A stretch of 64,000 nt of DNA from Ixodes scapularis. Its lineage: Eukaryota; Arthropoda; Arachnida; Ixodida; Ixodidae. The DNA is taken from assembly GCF_016920785.2 (NCBI RefSeq), contig NW_024609836.1, positions 65,575,930 through 65,639,929 of the forward strand. The letters run 5' to 3'. The notes beneath the pieces are model-generated. The model was given only the letters and a program-made list of their open reading frames with translations. It did not search any database and had not been told where the DNA came from. How positions within the stretch are numbered: position 1 is the first letter of the stretch; each line of letters opens with the position of its first letter. Positions 11,880-23,779 of the stretch are shown one piece after another. Position numbers and translations under genes: made by a program.

Positions 11880-12475
11880 CCCTGATAGCGAGTTCATTTC
11901 ATGCGCACTGGCATTATGCGAGCTATCTCCAAGAAAGCACTGCACTGGCGGAGTGCCGCACGGAGAACAGGTGTCGGACCAACTTGCCGAGTGCGCCGAA
12001 TGCAGCCTGATGCTGTCGCCATTTGCGTTGTAGGAAGAAGAGTAAAGGCTCGAAACAGCAAGTAGCACCCCGCTGCTCAGGAATCTGGTTGTGTAGTCAC
12101 TGCTACGCGTAGTTCATATCTTTGATGACTCTAAGCGAATTGACTTTCAGAGGTATTTACATATGGCGCTATAGTTCCTTCAACCAGCTGACCACAAGAA
12201 AAGTTGTTACAAGTGAAAGTAATCAGCGATATACCGGGGAAAAATTGTTTGCACAGAAGCTCTATGAGTCATAAGCGTGGCTCACTGAACAGATAAAGCT
12301 TAAACCTAGTCCGTTGAAGCATCCAGCAATAAATGTCGCGGCAATTTTGGTTCGGATCTTTGTATACAGCTGGATCTGGTTTTATCCCTGGTGAGAGAAA
12401 TGAGACCGCGATATTTCTCAAATAAAATACAACGACACACGGTGTAGGTAAGTGTTAAAGGGGCCGTGATATGGT
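11880..12475 (-). repeat. Dispersed repeat family A, copy 2
   Basis: The reverse complement of this segment aligns over about 600 bp with 5147-5745 (see copy 1). Both copies start near 'cttacct' followed by 'ttgtatttt(g)atttgagaaa' and run to the 'aatgccagtgcg' block. The inverted orientation relative to copy 1 and the interval of 6 kb suggest independent insertions. Confidence 0.7.
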
Positions 12476-12896
12476 TTTTGTACTTCTTCCTTTTTAGTTT
12501 TAATCCTCAATTTACAAATCGCGCAGCGTTACCAGATAAACAAGGGCGAAAGTATAAGCAGTTCAAGAGGAAGGAAAGGAGGGACTCCCTTCTTGCTCAG
12601 ACTACTTGGTCTCTTGTTTTTGTACCCGCATACCAACATTCTCCCAGTTGAAAATTAGCTCTTGATTAGCCCGACGCTCAGAAATCCGCTCACGTTGCTC
12701 CCCCCCCCCCCCCCCCCCCCCCCCTCACGCCCATGGCTTCCGCAGTGCTGCGCGCAACTAGCCTCCATTCACTCCTAAGCTGACAGTGCTGCGGAAGCAA
12801 CGTGCTCGTTCGGCCGCTTAGACTTTTAGCTTTACGTCGTTCTCGACGTGGGCGTCAACGGACATCGCGCCGCTGCTTACACCGCTGTCGAGGTGA
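12476..12896. other. Intergenic with C25 tract
   Basis: Contains a 25-base C run at 12700-12724. No gene recognised. Confidence 0.5.
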
Positions 12897-13619
12897 ATAA
12901 TACTGTTGTCACGACACTATTGCGCTATAAACTGGGCTATTTGACACGCATGCATTCACTAGAGAGCTCTTTCGAATGTCAGTGCGCACGTCATCAGTGC
13001 AGGCAGCGGAACGACGTAGCAATCCCGACGCGAGAGCCGACGCCAACCTTGATCTGGCCGACCGCGCTCGCTCTGCTGAAATGTATGAGTGGTACTTTCG
13101 AGCACCATTAGCTTGCTGAAGAGGTAAGACGCGGATTTGTTGTCTCAAATTCTTTGCCCTTCGAGCGCTTACGAAGCTATTCCAGCGCTCGGCACAACCT
13201 ACGCCCGCACTGCATCGCAACCTGCAGTCAGTGCTCCCTTGCTGCCAACAGGAACTAAAGAAAGTATACGATGCTGCGCGGGCGGTTGTTGCCGGGCTAT
13301 GCATAGGGTGCGCCGAGCTCTGCAATGGCTTTGCCGGCGTTCGCAGGGTAAATGATTCTCAACGACAAAGCGACGTATTGCATCATCAGCAAAGCTAACG
13401 GTGCTCGAATGCCGTACCCTTACATTTCAGCAGGGCAAGCACAGCTGTCCAGATCGAAGCGTAGTCGGCTCTCGCGTCGCGATTGCTTCGCCATTTTTCT
13501 GCCTACACTGATGACATGTGCACAGACATTCGAAACAGCTCTTTCAAGAATTCATGCGGTTCAAATGACCGAGCTTATAGCGCGATAGAGTGCCGTGACG
13601 ACGTGAGAACAGTAATACT
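12897..13619. repeat. Long palindrome (two arms of about 340 bp, spacer about 35 bp)
   Basis: The left arm at about 12897-13225 pairs with the reverse complement of about 13265-13619. Shared blocks include 'gcgctataa', 'ctgtttcgaatgtc/ctctttcgaatgtc', 'gtcatcagtg', 'cgacgcgagagccga' and 'ctgctgaaatgta'. The arms differ by scattered substitutions and a roughly 20-bp indel near the centre. Open frames on the two strands mirror each other (a shared 'ANGAR...YISA' peptide), which is the signature of a palindrome rather than two genes. Transcripts through it could fold into one long hairpin. Confidence 0.8.
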
Positions 13620-16139
13620 AAGAATCCGGACAAAATGGTCCCGGACAAAATGATGCCAAAATGACCCGTAGAAAAAAGTTCCAAGCAAATTTTGAGGCTG
13701 TTGGCTTGTTATTCGGGAGTTAGTCTATTGTATGCTCTAGTTGCAAACCGCACATGGAGAAACAATGATTTATCTGCTAAGATATAAAACGTGAACCATT
13801 CCAAATTTACATATCCAGTTCAAAACACATTTAATGCCAGTAGCCGAGCCAAGGAGAACGGAGGAGTATACATTAGAAATAATATACAAGTACATGTATA
13901 AAATAATGTGTCTGTAATACTTTATATATATACATATATTTGACGCTCGTGTTCGTACAGTCTAAGGACGGTTTGCCTTCGAAGAGCGACGACGCCTAGA
14001 AAATAAATTGTGCCTGTACTGTACCACTCCTATCCTAGGGTCTTTAACGTTCACACACACAGTACCGATACACGACTGCACGTACGCCGTCACAAATATG
14101 TAGTATGTGCAATGCCTGAATAATCAGGTACATACGTCTTTTTGCGGCGCCGCTGCGTTAACTTGAAATTATAAAAAAACACTGATTTTCATAAATTATC
14201 TTCCTGCGCCAATAACTAAAGTCACAGTGCAAAGAAATCGTCCATTTTTTTCTGAATGTTATTACCGGCTAACCAATCAATCGCAGAGTGCATGACCACC
14301 TTGCGCTTTTAGTGTGCGTGTGTGTAGTTGTGTAGTGATTTCGAAGCTCTGGCTTTGAACAGGGCTATGCCCTAAGCAAAGAGGAGCCATAGAGCCTAGC
14401 GAGCGGTAATAGCTCGTAACTGAACTTATAGACTTATTTAGTGGTTTCCTGAAATCCATTGCGGAAACCTTTTCCATATTAGCGGTTACAGTGAGGTTTG
14501 GAGGCGCGTGCTGGTATATTACTTGCTGAGTCTACCCAGTGTGCTGGCTTCACTGATCAACCAAAATTATTCCCGCTTATTCGAGGAAGCTAGGATGTTA
14601 CTCACGAAGGTAACCTCTTTATCATGAAACCCAATACTGTATTTAGGGTAGTATTTATGCCAGGAATCCCGTTTTAATTCAGGAGCAAAACCGGAACTAA
14701 CTTGTATTTTGGTCTCCATTTTTTAATATATGCGCTAAGTTATATTTCTCACCTAACTGTAGATATGTCTCAGTGCTAATGTTTGAACTAAAAAAAAATG
14801 TTTTCCAAAACTTTATTTTGTGTTAGGACTACGATTTGGGCTTGTTGGCTCTGATACATGTCGGTACGCCCTGTCCTGCGTGCCTCTCTTCTCTGAGCTC
14901 GTTCTTTTTTTTTTCTTTCTTTAAAAAAATGTTATGATGTTGTTTTTTTTTGCATGCGTTTTTGATTTAGAGATTAAAATATTTTGGAGTGTTCAGTGTC
15001 CTTCTAACTTTCCTACTCCTTGGAGCTATACTCCGTTTCGGTATAACTTGGCAAACTCCGAAGGCTAAGCCGCCTGCGACCCAATAAGGGCGTCAGAACA
15101 AGGCACATGACAACACTCCATGGTCGATGCCACGGAGGCCTCGTTACCACCAGTGTAACAGCGCTCTCCACGACAAAAAGTAGTTCTAGACTTCTTTTTC
15201 GTTGACTGGTATTTGAAGTGGCGCGATTGCATCTATATCGATACTACGACGGCACTGAAGAAAGACGAACACATGTTGACTATCAGCGATACTTAATCAG
15301 GGTCAACCTTTTGTCCTGAACAACGTAGCTTTTGGACGATATTTGAACAATCGCAGCCCTGTAATCGAACGGTTCTGCTTAAAAGTTCGCCCTGGAATTA
15401 GCATTCGCCGAAAAATTTAGCGCATGCTTGTCTTATTAATGGTTTTGAAGAGCTCGCTACGATAGCGGACGGCAGTATTGTGAAGGTGGACGTTCATTCG
15501 AAGTTAGTCGGTTTTGGCAGCAGACGACCCTTGGCCAGCAGACGACAGCGGGTTCCTCCTGGCCTCGCATTTGGCGCAGTGACACAAACGCTGCTAAGAT
15601 GTGAAGTAACGTGCCTCGCTCCGACGCTTACTGGGTCACGGGAGCCATAGCCTCGCCAAGCCATCGTGGAACGGAGTATAATGTAGATATTTGTATTTAC
15701 TGAAAAGGACAGCTCAAGATATTTTTGTGTTCTTGCTGCTTTTTTTGTTACTCAGGTAATTGACATCTCATTTGGGCATTTAGATGATTAATTGCAAGCA
15801 TTAATCCAAACAAAATAACAGACTCAGTCCAAAAACAAAATATCGCCAAGGGTGATGAGCTTGCAAAAATATTAAAAAAATGTATTAATTAAGAAACGAT
15901 GTTCTCACAACAAATAGTAAAAAAAAATGAAATTCGGGTAAGACGGCAAAAGCGGGTTTGTTATTTTAGGCAATGCTTGAAGGATGGGACTTTGTATTGA
16001 CTTCAGGGTTATATGTATATCAATAACTATGTTAGAGTTTTTTTATATTCTCAAAAGAAAACAAATTCAGACGTTTCTGTAAATACAATTATGGTTAAAT
16101 GGAGTTTATTTTGGGCTTACATCACCGCAATCTTTGTTA
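13620..16139. other. AT-rich DNA, no gene recognised
   Basis: A 'ccggacaaaatg' motif is repeated in 13627-13665 just outside the palindrome. A small TA-rich stretch lies near 13921-13940 and T-tracts near 14905 and 14943. No open frame of interest and no tRNA or transposon signature was found. Confidence 0.5.
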
Positions 16140-16850
16140 TTAATACTACAATTAGGATATTTATTGCCTAGATTCTCGAGCTCTAATATAAAATGTTGCT
16201 TACGATCTAATTTCAAACTCGCGAACTATGGCAATTCAAAGTTGGCAAATTATCGTCACTGTCGCAAATTTTAGGATGTTAATTTCACAGGTCACAAATT
16301 AAAATACTTTAAAATCAAGGAGAAAATTTTACCAAGTCTGAGAAATCAGTGTAAAATGACATTTATTGTGGGTATAGCATATGGTGCTATAAAAGTCGCG
16401 ACTTTTTAGAATCGGCAAAGCTTTCATATTCGCCGCCAGTCCCTCCCAACCAAACGCCTTGAAATACAAAACAACGGATTCCGATGTTCTTTTTTTAAAT
16501 ACAAAACTTCGCCGAACATTTATTGTCTTTCATTTATACGAGGGGAACACATACCTTTCCAGTTGAAAAGAGCTCCTACCCGCTTGCACGTTTGCTCAGT
16601 GCAGCTCGTTTCGTTGGCATTGAAAAACTGGTAAAACAGTAGTGAGTTTTAGATTTGCGTATAAGAGGGAGCGCCAGCACTGTGTGTTTGCGTTAACCTT
16701 GCATGTTCCACACTTCGCGTTCGCGGAGCCCAAAATTCCGGTCTTGTATTGGTGCAAGGCGACGACGTGTGTACGTATCTCGGAGACGGCAACACTAACG
16801 CAAACACACGGCGCTTGCGTTTGCTTCTATACGCAATACTAAATCTCTAT
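16140..16850 (-). repeat. Dispersed repeat family B, copy 1
   Basis: The reverse complement of this segment aligns with 48927-49525. Shared blocks include 'gataatttgccaactttgaa', 'agatcgtaagcaaca', 'aactggaaagg', 'aacatcggaatcc/aacggaatcc' and 'cgcaaacaca(c/a)agtgct'. The family is AT-rich, non-coding and lacks evident terminal repeats. Copy 2 lies directly against the second palindrome-array element. Confidence 0.7.
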
Positions 16851-18056
16851 ACTAAGGTACAATCCCATACCGGATGCAGCACTGCATTGAGGCAATGAAG
16901 AGTGTTGCTTGCATTGAGAAATTACTGTTGGCGAGCCATGATCGCGAGCAGTTCCGCCGTGCCCTCTGAGCAGGAGAACCGGGGGGGGGGGGGGGGGGGG
17001 GGGGGATCCTCATTAGAGCGCTTCCCGTTTCCGCCGCGAGAGGCGGAGCAAAGAGCTGGAGTCGCGAATAGAATGTCTGCTTTTAACTAGAACAACAACG
17101 CTCAGTAGTATATCAATATTAGTTTTCTTACTTTTTTTAGCCCGTCTTGCGCTTGCGATTTGTTTATTTCTGTCAAAATTTCAATCTGATCTGCATTGGA
17201 ATATTGCCAAGAATAAATTATGCATTGTTTTATTTACCGTGTCTTTATTTCGCTAACATAAAAAAAAACAGTGTGAACTTATAATAGCCTGTTGGATCTT
17301 TCCAGCTACATTCACTCAATAATAGCTACAATTTTGTTTTCTTTCAAATTCGATGTTCCTAAAGAGTTTCTAAAAAGAACAAAAATGTTTTTTGTTTTTT
17401 TTTTTGCAATCTGGTTGGGACACGCGTCTTAAAAATAATTTCACGCGAAAAATATTTTTAGCGCAATATTAATAGCGCGAGACGCGATTTAGTTGGTAGT
17501 CAGCTCCCCTTTGAATTCTTTTCTCTCTAGGTTTTCGGGCGCGTGGAGGAGAGGTAGATCGGCTTCGCCTTCACGTTGAGGCCGAAAGAGCAATTGACCA
17601 TTTCGTGGCGTCATGGACTTTTTGCGCAGAATTTTAAATAAGTCTCTCGCCGTCTATATTGTTCAAATTGTTTTTCACGTACAATGTATTTCTTGACACT
17701 TGTGTTTCACCCAGACTGTTTAAAATTTTTTTTTTCTTTTCAGGGGCTTTTTTTAAGGGCTCATCTGGCCACTGCACCTCAGCCCTATGAAAAAGCAGAA
17801 CCCATGAAATCTCTCTCAATAATGAATGCTCTTGACACACTGCCCGTCCTCCCCCCCCCCCCCCCCCCCGAATAAATTTGAAGTTGTCTTGATCATTTTG
17901 GTAAACCCGGAGAAAAAAAGTGCGTCGTGGGTGCAGGCCATACGAGAGCACCAGATGCTCTCCCCCCTAACGGACAATAACTAACCAAAAATAACGCTTA
18001 ATTAATACACGCATGCCACGGTTTGTGTTCCCCGTCTTTGTCAGAAGAATCTAGGC
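16851..18056. other. Intergenic with G25 and C19 tracts
   Basis: Homopolymers of 25 G at 16981-17005 and 19 C at 17851-17869 lie here. Short frames crossing them read as poly-Gly or poly-Pro and are not genes. Confidence 0.5.
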
Positions 18057-18753
18057 CAGTGGTTCTCAAACGTGGATGGATCGGGCACCCCTTGTGGGGG
18101 ACCGTTAAAGTAGTGGGGGACCTCATTCAAGAGGGGTAAGAGAAAAGGGTGAGGGGAGGGCATGAAACAAGACAACGAATCGGAGTGTCAAAGCGGCTCA
18201 CTTCATTCTGATATACAGGAGAGAAAAAAAGCATCAAGCGGCTCCGGCCCAAAATTTCAACCCTGACTACTAGTGAGCCCGTTGTTGGGGTAACGCCGGC
18301 TTGGTTTGACCAGAAGAAAATTATTGACTTCCTCGCCGGGAGAAACCGGCGGGTAGGTGATGTTTTTTTAGTTTTCTTGCGCGATCCCCCAAAGGTTATC
18401 TTGAGGATATCCCACACGGCCTGGTGATAGTTAGGTGGAGAACATTAGACTAGAGGCGGGAGGAATCATATTTGTCTTTTTAGATCCAGGCTAGGTAGCG
18501 CAAACTACCGTCCGTTTCAAATGGAACAGCCATTAACATCCGCCCACTCCATCCCTCCACATCAATCAAGGATGACTGGATGGATAGACGGTAGAGGTTG
18601 TACCCTTACACCGGCCAGTTCCTTGCGCCACCTAGCCATACGCAACAACAAAATAATTCACGAAAAGAGAGGGAGAGGGGTGGGGATTTGAGGGTTGACG
18701 CGAGGGCTTCGCCAGCCCCAGCGGATCCACGGAACCCCATTGGAAGACCACAG
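18057..18753. mobile_element. Non-autonomous hAT-type DNA transposon
   Basis: The left end 'CAGTGGTTCTCAAACG' is a classic hAT terminus. The right end, read in reverse, gives 'CTGTGGTCTTCCAATGGGG', a diverged match. The flanks 'atctaggc' (18049-18056) and 'atctagac' (18754-18761) agree at seven of eight positions, consistent with an 8-bp hAT target duplication. The 697-bp body shows no transposase, so it is a non-autonomous or internally deleted copy. Confidence 0.75.
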
Positions 18754-19120
18754 ATCTAGACAAGTTCTTATTCTTGTGTCGTCCCGCCTCACATTTTATT
18801 GGGCCTCTTCTTAGCCATCAGATAATTCGTGAATGACATAGCCTATTTTTCGTACGCCCAACCTCTAAATGTGACATAGAAAATAAACTGCCGATCGAGG
18901 GCTTTTGATAGCTTTTGAGTGTGCCTTGTGGACCACATGCCAAAAAAAAAAAAAAAAAAAAACATTAAAGAATTTATAAAATGCCTTGAACTTTATTGTG
19001 TAAACCGTCATCAATATGTATTTGTGTGGGGAGCTATTTGTGAAAGCATTTGAGTCGTTTCGGGTGTTCGTTCCCCAGGAAAATCTGACACCTCCTGTTT
19101 CTTTTTTTTTTTTTTTTTTT
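18754..19120. other. Intergenic, A- and T-tracts
   Basis: Contains an A-tract at 18943-18962 and a T-tract near 19102-19124. Nothing else recognised. Confidence 0.5.
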
Positions 19121-19620
19121 TTTTATGAATGATGTGTGCGGTTCAATTGAAGCGGGAAAAAATGCTTGCTGACGACTTATTATTTTTTTTTTACTGCGAA
19201 ATAATAGCCGTATGTGGCCAGGTTTATTTCAGTCAATGTTTGCAGGAACGGGTGTTCTACCTGGCAGATATATCTTTTGAGGAAATCTGTGAAATTATAG
19301 TTTCACTCAAACTTTTTAATAATATTTTCTACTCTATAAACAATAATCGTCGTTTAAATTTGTTAAATAATAAGTACCATGGCATTAGACGTTCTGCCAT
19401 GGTACTTATTACGCAAAGCACAAGAAAATTCTCGTTTTGAAACAGAATTTGGGAACACGGCACTAAGAGAACTGATTTTATCGCGTATAAAACAGTAATT
19501 CGTCCGGTCATGAAGTACGCATCGGCCGTTTGGAAACCTACCCTTGCGCGGCGCCATGGCCACAAGACACTGGCCTTTCTTCGGCGTTTTGGGCATCCTG
19601 AGCCAAAATAAATACATACA
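19121..19620 (+). pseudogene. Jockey/CR1-like LINE reverse transcriptase 3' fragment
   Basis: The plus-strand translation at about 19470-19545 gives 'FIAYKTVIRPVMKYASAVWK', a very characteristic thumb-region block of Jockey/CR1-type LINE reverse transcriptases (the family form is 'YKTLVRPxLEYASxVWDP'). It is preceded by a decayed upstream part with in-frame stops, and the expected 'LERVQRxAARF' block that should follow is not preserved. It is a short dead copy. A perfect 17-bp hairpin at 19368-19411 interrupts its upstream portion. Confidence 0.6.
19368..19411. repeat. Perfect hairpin, 17-bp stem and 10-nt loop
   Basis: The stem 'taataagtaccatggca' at 19368-19384 is followed by a 10-nt loop and its exact reverse complement at 19395-19411. 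Confidence 0.9.
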
Positions 19621-22600
19621 CTGATGGTAATCTCCGATTATTCGATTTATTAAAATATTTTCTAAACCTTGTTGACGACTGCTTTTTATCATGGGGACGC
19701 GATTTATTTTTCAATTCGGAAATACAAATTTGTTTCCTTTGTCGTATGTATTAAATTATTTAGTATTTTAGTACTGGTGTTTTTTTAAAGTATCAATGGA
19801 AACGATTCCTATGTTCGGTGAAGAGCTTCAACATGTACATGAACTTCAATCATTTTAAGACCTTCGGGAAAATTCCTGCCTGTCAAGAGTATTCACACCC
19901 ATATCACTGACGGACTTTAATTATTATTAAATTTATAGCTAGCAAAATGCAGTTTCGGAACAAGTGCCGACGTTTTCTCAAAAATGCGTGTCTCGGACTT
20001 GAGTGTCAGAACTTTCTAATTCCTCTCATGTCAAAACCCTTAGTGCATTAACGGAGCTAATCTAACTTGCCCGAAGATGCCTGATGTTTCTCAGGAATAA
20101 AAAGGAATATCTTGCTCTCTGTAGCTGATTGTCGGGATTATATACATCTACAAAAGAAATGGCAGAAAAGCACTCTGAGGCAACTTATTCCAATATCTAA
20201 TAGATTTCAGTAGAAAATAATATTTGTGAACGTTGACGTTTGGAATGTGCACTCTTAAAAAAAATATAATAAAATGTTAGCAACTGCAGCGCTGGCATCT
20301 TTTTTCTCACCGTTCCTACCTTTTTACTAGCGATTAGCTACCCAAAACGCGCGACAGGTAAAAACTGCATCTGCTGAATGGCAGATTTGTACACATTACT
20401 AAGTAGTAGTGTGTACAGTAAAGTAACGACGCACATAGGGCGTATTCTCCACATATTTACGCGCATTTCAGTGGGCGTAATCATGGCATTTGGCGGCGCT
20501 TTTTTCACGTAAGAAAATAGGGAAAGGTTGCCAAACCACACACGGTGCTTTTTGTTGGCGTCTCCTTGGCGTTTGGCGGAGAAAAGGGTCAGTCGGGCCG
20601 ACTCGCGCTTTTCATGAAACGATGCAAAATGTAAATCGGCTGCTGTATTATCGGATTCCGTAAGGGGGCAGAAATAACTGAATGATAATCAGCAACGAAA
20701 GCCTAATCTGCTAAATCTTGCCTCAAAAATGCACACTGCAATCGCCAGGTTGCCAGTAAGTGCCGGCGGGAGAAAAACGCGACCTCTTTTCAAAATCATT
20801 GCTTTTACACGTTTTTTTTTTTTTTTTTTCATATCGACCCACCATATAGGTGGCCTTTTCTTCTCTTTTAATCGTTCATCGCTCGTTCGAAAGACATATA
20901 GCGATTTCGTACACTTCGTCGATAAACGCTTCCGGATAGGCCACGCCGAAATACGCCGGAGCGCCGAGATCTGTCTCGGTCAGATCACCGAATACGTTCG
21001 TATTTACGCCGACCTTCAGGCGACGTGGAAGCGCTCGTCCCGAAGCCCGGTTTACATCAATATTACGTCTTCCAAAACGCCTTTAAATACGTGGGAAATG
21101 CGCCCTATCAGGCTGGGGCTTAAGGAAATATATTTACAATTACTTAAGGCTAAATTGGAATTCATTACAATTACAATTACCCTTTTAAGAAAGTTACTGA
21201 CCGTTACACCAAGAAGAAATCTGTTACTTTCGTGGCGTTACTTTCATCATTACTGTCGTTAAGTAAGAAACAAATGGAAGAGGGTTATTCAAGTGTTCAT
21301 ATTTGCCACCAGCCACAATTATTGACTTTCGAGTATTTTGAGTAACAGCGATCTCTCATGTCGTCGTGAAGATGTCGACTGCTACACTGAACTCTCTTTC
21401 AACCGAGGCTCTGGATGAAAAGTAACATATTCTTTTACACGAATGCTTGATGCACTGCCTTATCTTTATCCAGCGAAGTGATGGAAGGGCTCTTTACTCT
21501 GAAGAAAAAGCAAAGCATTGTCGTGGCAGTTTTGCCTCATACTTTCCGAATCGCGAAGCTGTAAAGCTGTAAGATTCGTCATACAACGGACAGGGTATTT
21601 ACACATGCCAATTAAATAATTAATAAATTTTTCAACTATATCCTTCTTGCATTGCCTGTGAACAGTTCGAGCGTCCGTTGATATGTTAGCGAATGAGAAA
21701 AAACAAACAAAAAAACAACGTGTTCGATATAAATATATTAAAATAGTAAAAAACAGCACCTCCTAAAAGAAACAGTTAATTAGAACGCCGTCTAAAGCAA
21801 GGCAATCTAAATGCACGTTCGCGTGCGTACCTTGCTTGATGCCGTTCAAAAACATATAGTGCATGCGGGCTGGCAGTAGTTTACTCAATGTCCTCCAGGT
21901 AGACGTCCGCTGGGCCACAAGCAGTAAAGAGCTGCCTTTTTTTTTTCAAATTAATATTCGGTGTTTCAGATGTGTCCGGCTGAGTTAGCTGGAAAAAAAA
22001 GACCATTACCATTTTCGAAGTCCTCGCAAAAGTTGACGCATAAAAATATTTACACGACTTTATGAAATTGAAGACTTTATAACACTAAAGTTTTGTGGAC
22101 CTGAAGAGTGTGGTACTGTAGAACTGAAGTAGAAAACACAAAAAGGCTTTGTGGAACTGAAGACTGCCGATCCTCCTTTTGCGCTGGTCAGTGTGCATGA
22201 CAGCGTGACTGCGCTCGACTTTACCAAAATAAACATTTTTTTTTCTCGGGAAAGGGAGGGAGGGGTGCTGAATAATATGTAACGATTAATAAACAAACCG
22301 TTCCGTAATTATGTAAAAAAAAATTAATTTAAAGTTACTTTAGCAAATATGTAATTATTCCCTTACACATTTTTGTGAAATGTAAGTGATCACAAGTAAT
22401 GTTGATACTTGTAACGGATTACGTACAAGTCAGCTGTGCGGGAAAGCGAGAACATGGCTGCCGGGAACCCATGGTGACGCGGATTTATAGACTGCAACAA
22501 ATAATTACTGCGCGTACCACTACATCTTAGTGAGGAATACTTTTCTTGGAATGTTAGCAACAATATGGGAGGACAATATAGGTGCGAAAGCAGCACCAAA

Positions 22601-23149
22601 TTTGCAACATCGTTTACGGTCGTGGTGGTTACTGACCAACCGACTTCGTCCAAATTATCTATATAAAAGACGCACCGGTACCAATTGGTGGCAGCGATTG
22701 CGTTAACGTGTCGTTGCGTGTGTGTTGTGCGTGTGTGTCATCTGCGTTTTAATTCCTTGCCTGTGTTAAATACGTGCGTAAATGCGCATGCAAACAGTGT
22801 AGAAAAGAAATCTATCTTGGTGGTAATACGTTTTTTCCAGTTTTGAATTTTACATTGACTAGCGCCACCTAAGTTCGAGCAGCAGATATTGGTCTTGTGG
22901 GAGTTAGTACCCGTTACTGGCCAAGGGTAGTGAAAGGTAATAGGCTCGTTAGTAACCATTACTATCTTCTTGACCTAGTAACGGTTACTATCTTGACTGT
23001 TACAAACCTACGGTTAATGGATTATAGCGTACGTGGCAAGCATTTAGTAGTTTTTATCCAGTGAATACTACTAGCTTTTTTAAGAGTGAACGGGTTGACC
23101 GAAAATGCATTATTTAAACGGCGAGATCGACTTACAGACGATCTTATGT
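19621..23149. other. AT-rich DNA with hAT-like GTTACT subterminal motifs
   Basis: No gene is recognised. Around 21111-21260, 22280-22435 and 22910-23010 the sequence is rich in 'gttact', 'gtaacgg' and 'attacgtacaagt'. This is the same type of subterminal repetition seen in the complete hAT element at 40456-41980, whose right end is 'gagtaatttgtacatgtctg'. Ends could not be paired and no target duplication was found, so these are only suspected hAT relics. A T-tract lies at 20812-20829. Confidence 0.4.
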
Positions 23150-23390
23150 TCACTTGTGCGTCAAGGTTGACATGCTTGAAATGCAAGTAAACAAATTTAG
23201 CCGAGATTTTCTACGAGTTTTTGTTAAATAATATAACTCGACTTCTCTCAACAAGGCCGTACCTACCGTATCTGTAGAAGAAGAAAATAATCTGGTTGTG
23301 AGGCTTTGAATGCGCTCTAGTTTGTTTATTTCACTTTCTGAAGGGGAATTCCGAATTGTGAACACGTACTCTGCACTCTAAGAAAAAAAA
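23150..23390 (-). pseudogene. Jockey/CR1-like LINE 3' fragment
   Basis: Minus-strand translation gives 'SESEINKLERIQS' followed by 'TTRLFSSSTDTVGTALLREV' and 'RRKSRLNLF'. These correspond to the block C-terminal to the thumb in Jockey/CR1-type LINE reverse transcriptases ('INKLERVQRKAARFI'). The palm and endonuclease are absent, so it is a short 5'-truncated copy. An A-tract at 23383-23397 lies at its upstream side, in the position of the split, not as a 3' tail. Confidence 0.55.
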
Positions 23391-23401
23391 AAAAAAACGA
23401 C

Positions 23402-23678
23402 TGTAGTCTCTAGGAATTTCCTTGCTTCTACCCGTCTGGGAGAATGACACGACGAGCTGGTTCAACAAGAAGCAGCCATTTATTCTGTTTTCGCCCGCTC
23501 CCGCCCATTCCCTGCGACGGCCTTTTTTCAGCGGTCGAGTGCCGCTCGCGTGGTCAATTTGTCTTGGCCCTCTCGCGGTTGAAAAGGGCCACTGACAATT
23601 CGGTATGCAGGCAACCTGGCCCGACGCTTTGGATCCCCAGGTTGCCCATAAGTCTTAGACCATTTGTCCCATATAACA
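23402..23678 (-). mobile_element. Solo LTR of a gypsy-like retrotransposon
   Basis: On the minus strand it begins 'TGTTATATGGGAC', carries 'AATAAATGGCTGC' as a polyadenylation region and ends '...GAGACTACA', giving TG...CA termini. It aligns with the LTR at 44832-45121: 'GGG(C/A)AACCTGGG(G/A)ATC' near the start, and 'GTGTCATTCTC...GACGGGTAG' with 'CAAG' near the end. The second copy in the window makes the LTR assignment credible. No 5-bp target duplication was found and no internal region remains. Confidence 0.55.
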
Positions 23679-23779
23679 CCCTCCCAGAAACTCCCATTCG
23701 CGTAGAGCGCACAGTTGTCAAACTGACGGCACGAACTTTGACGAGGAGCTTGGTAACGGTGCCATATAACTTATTAAAC

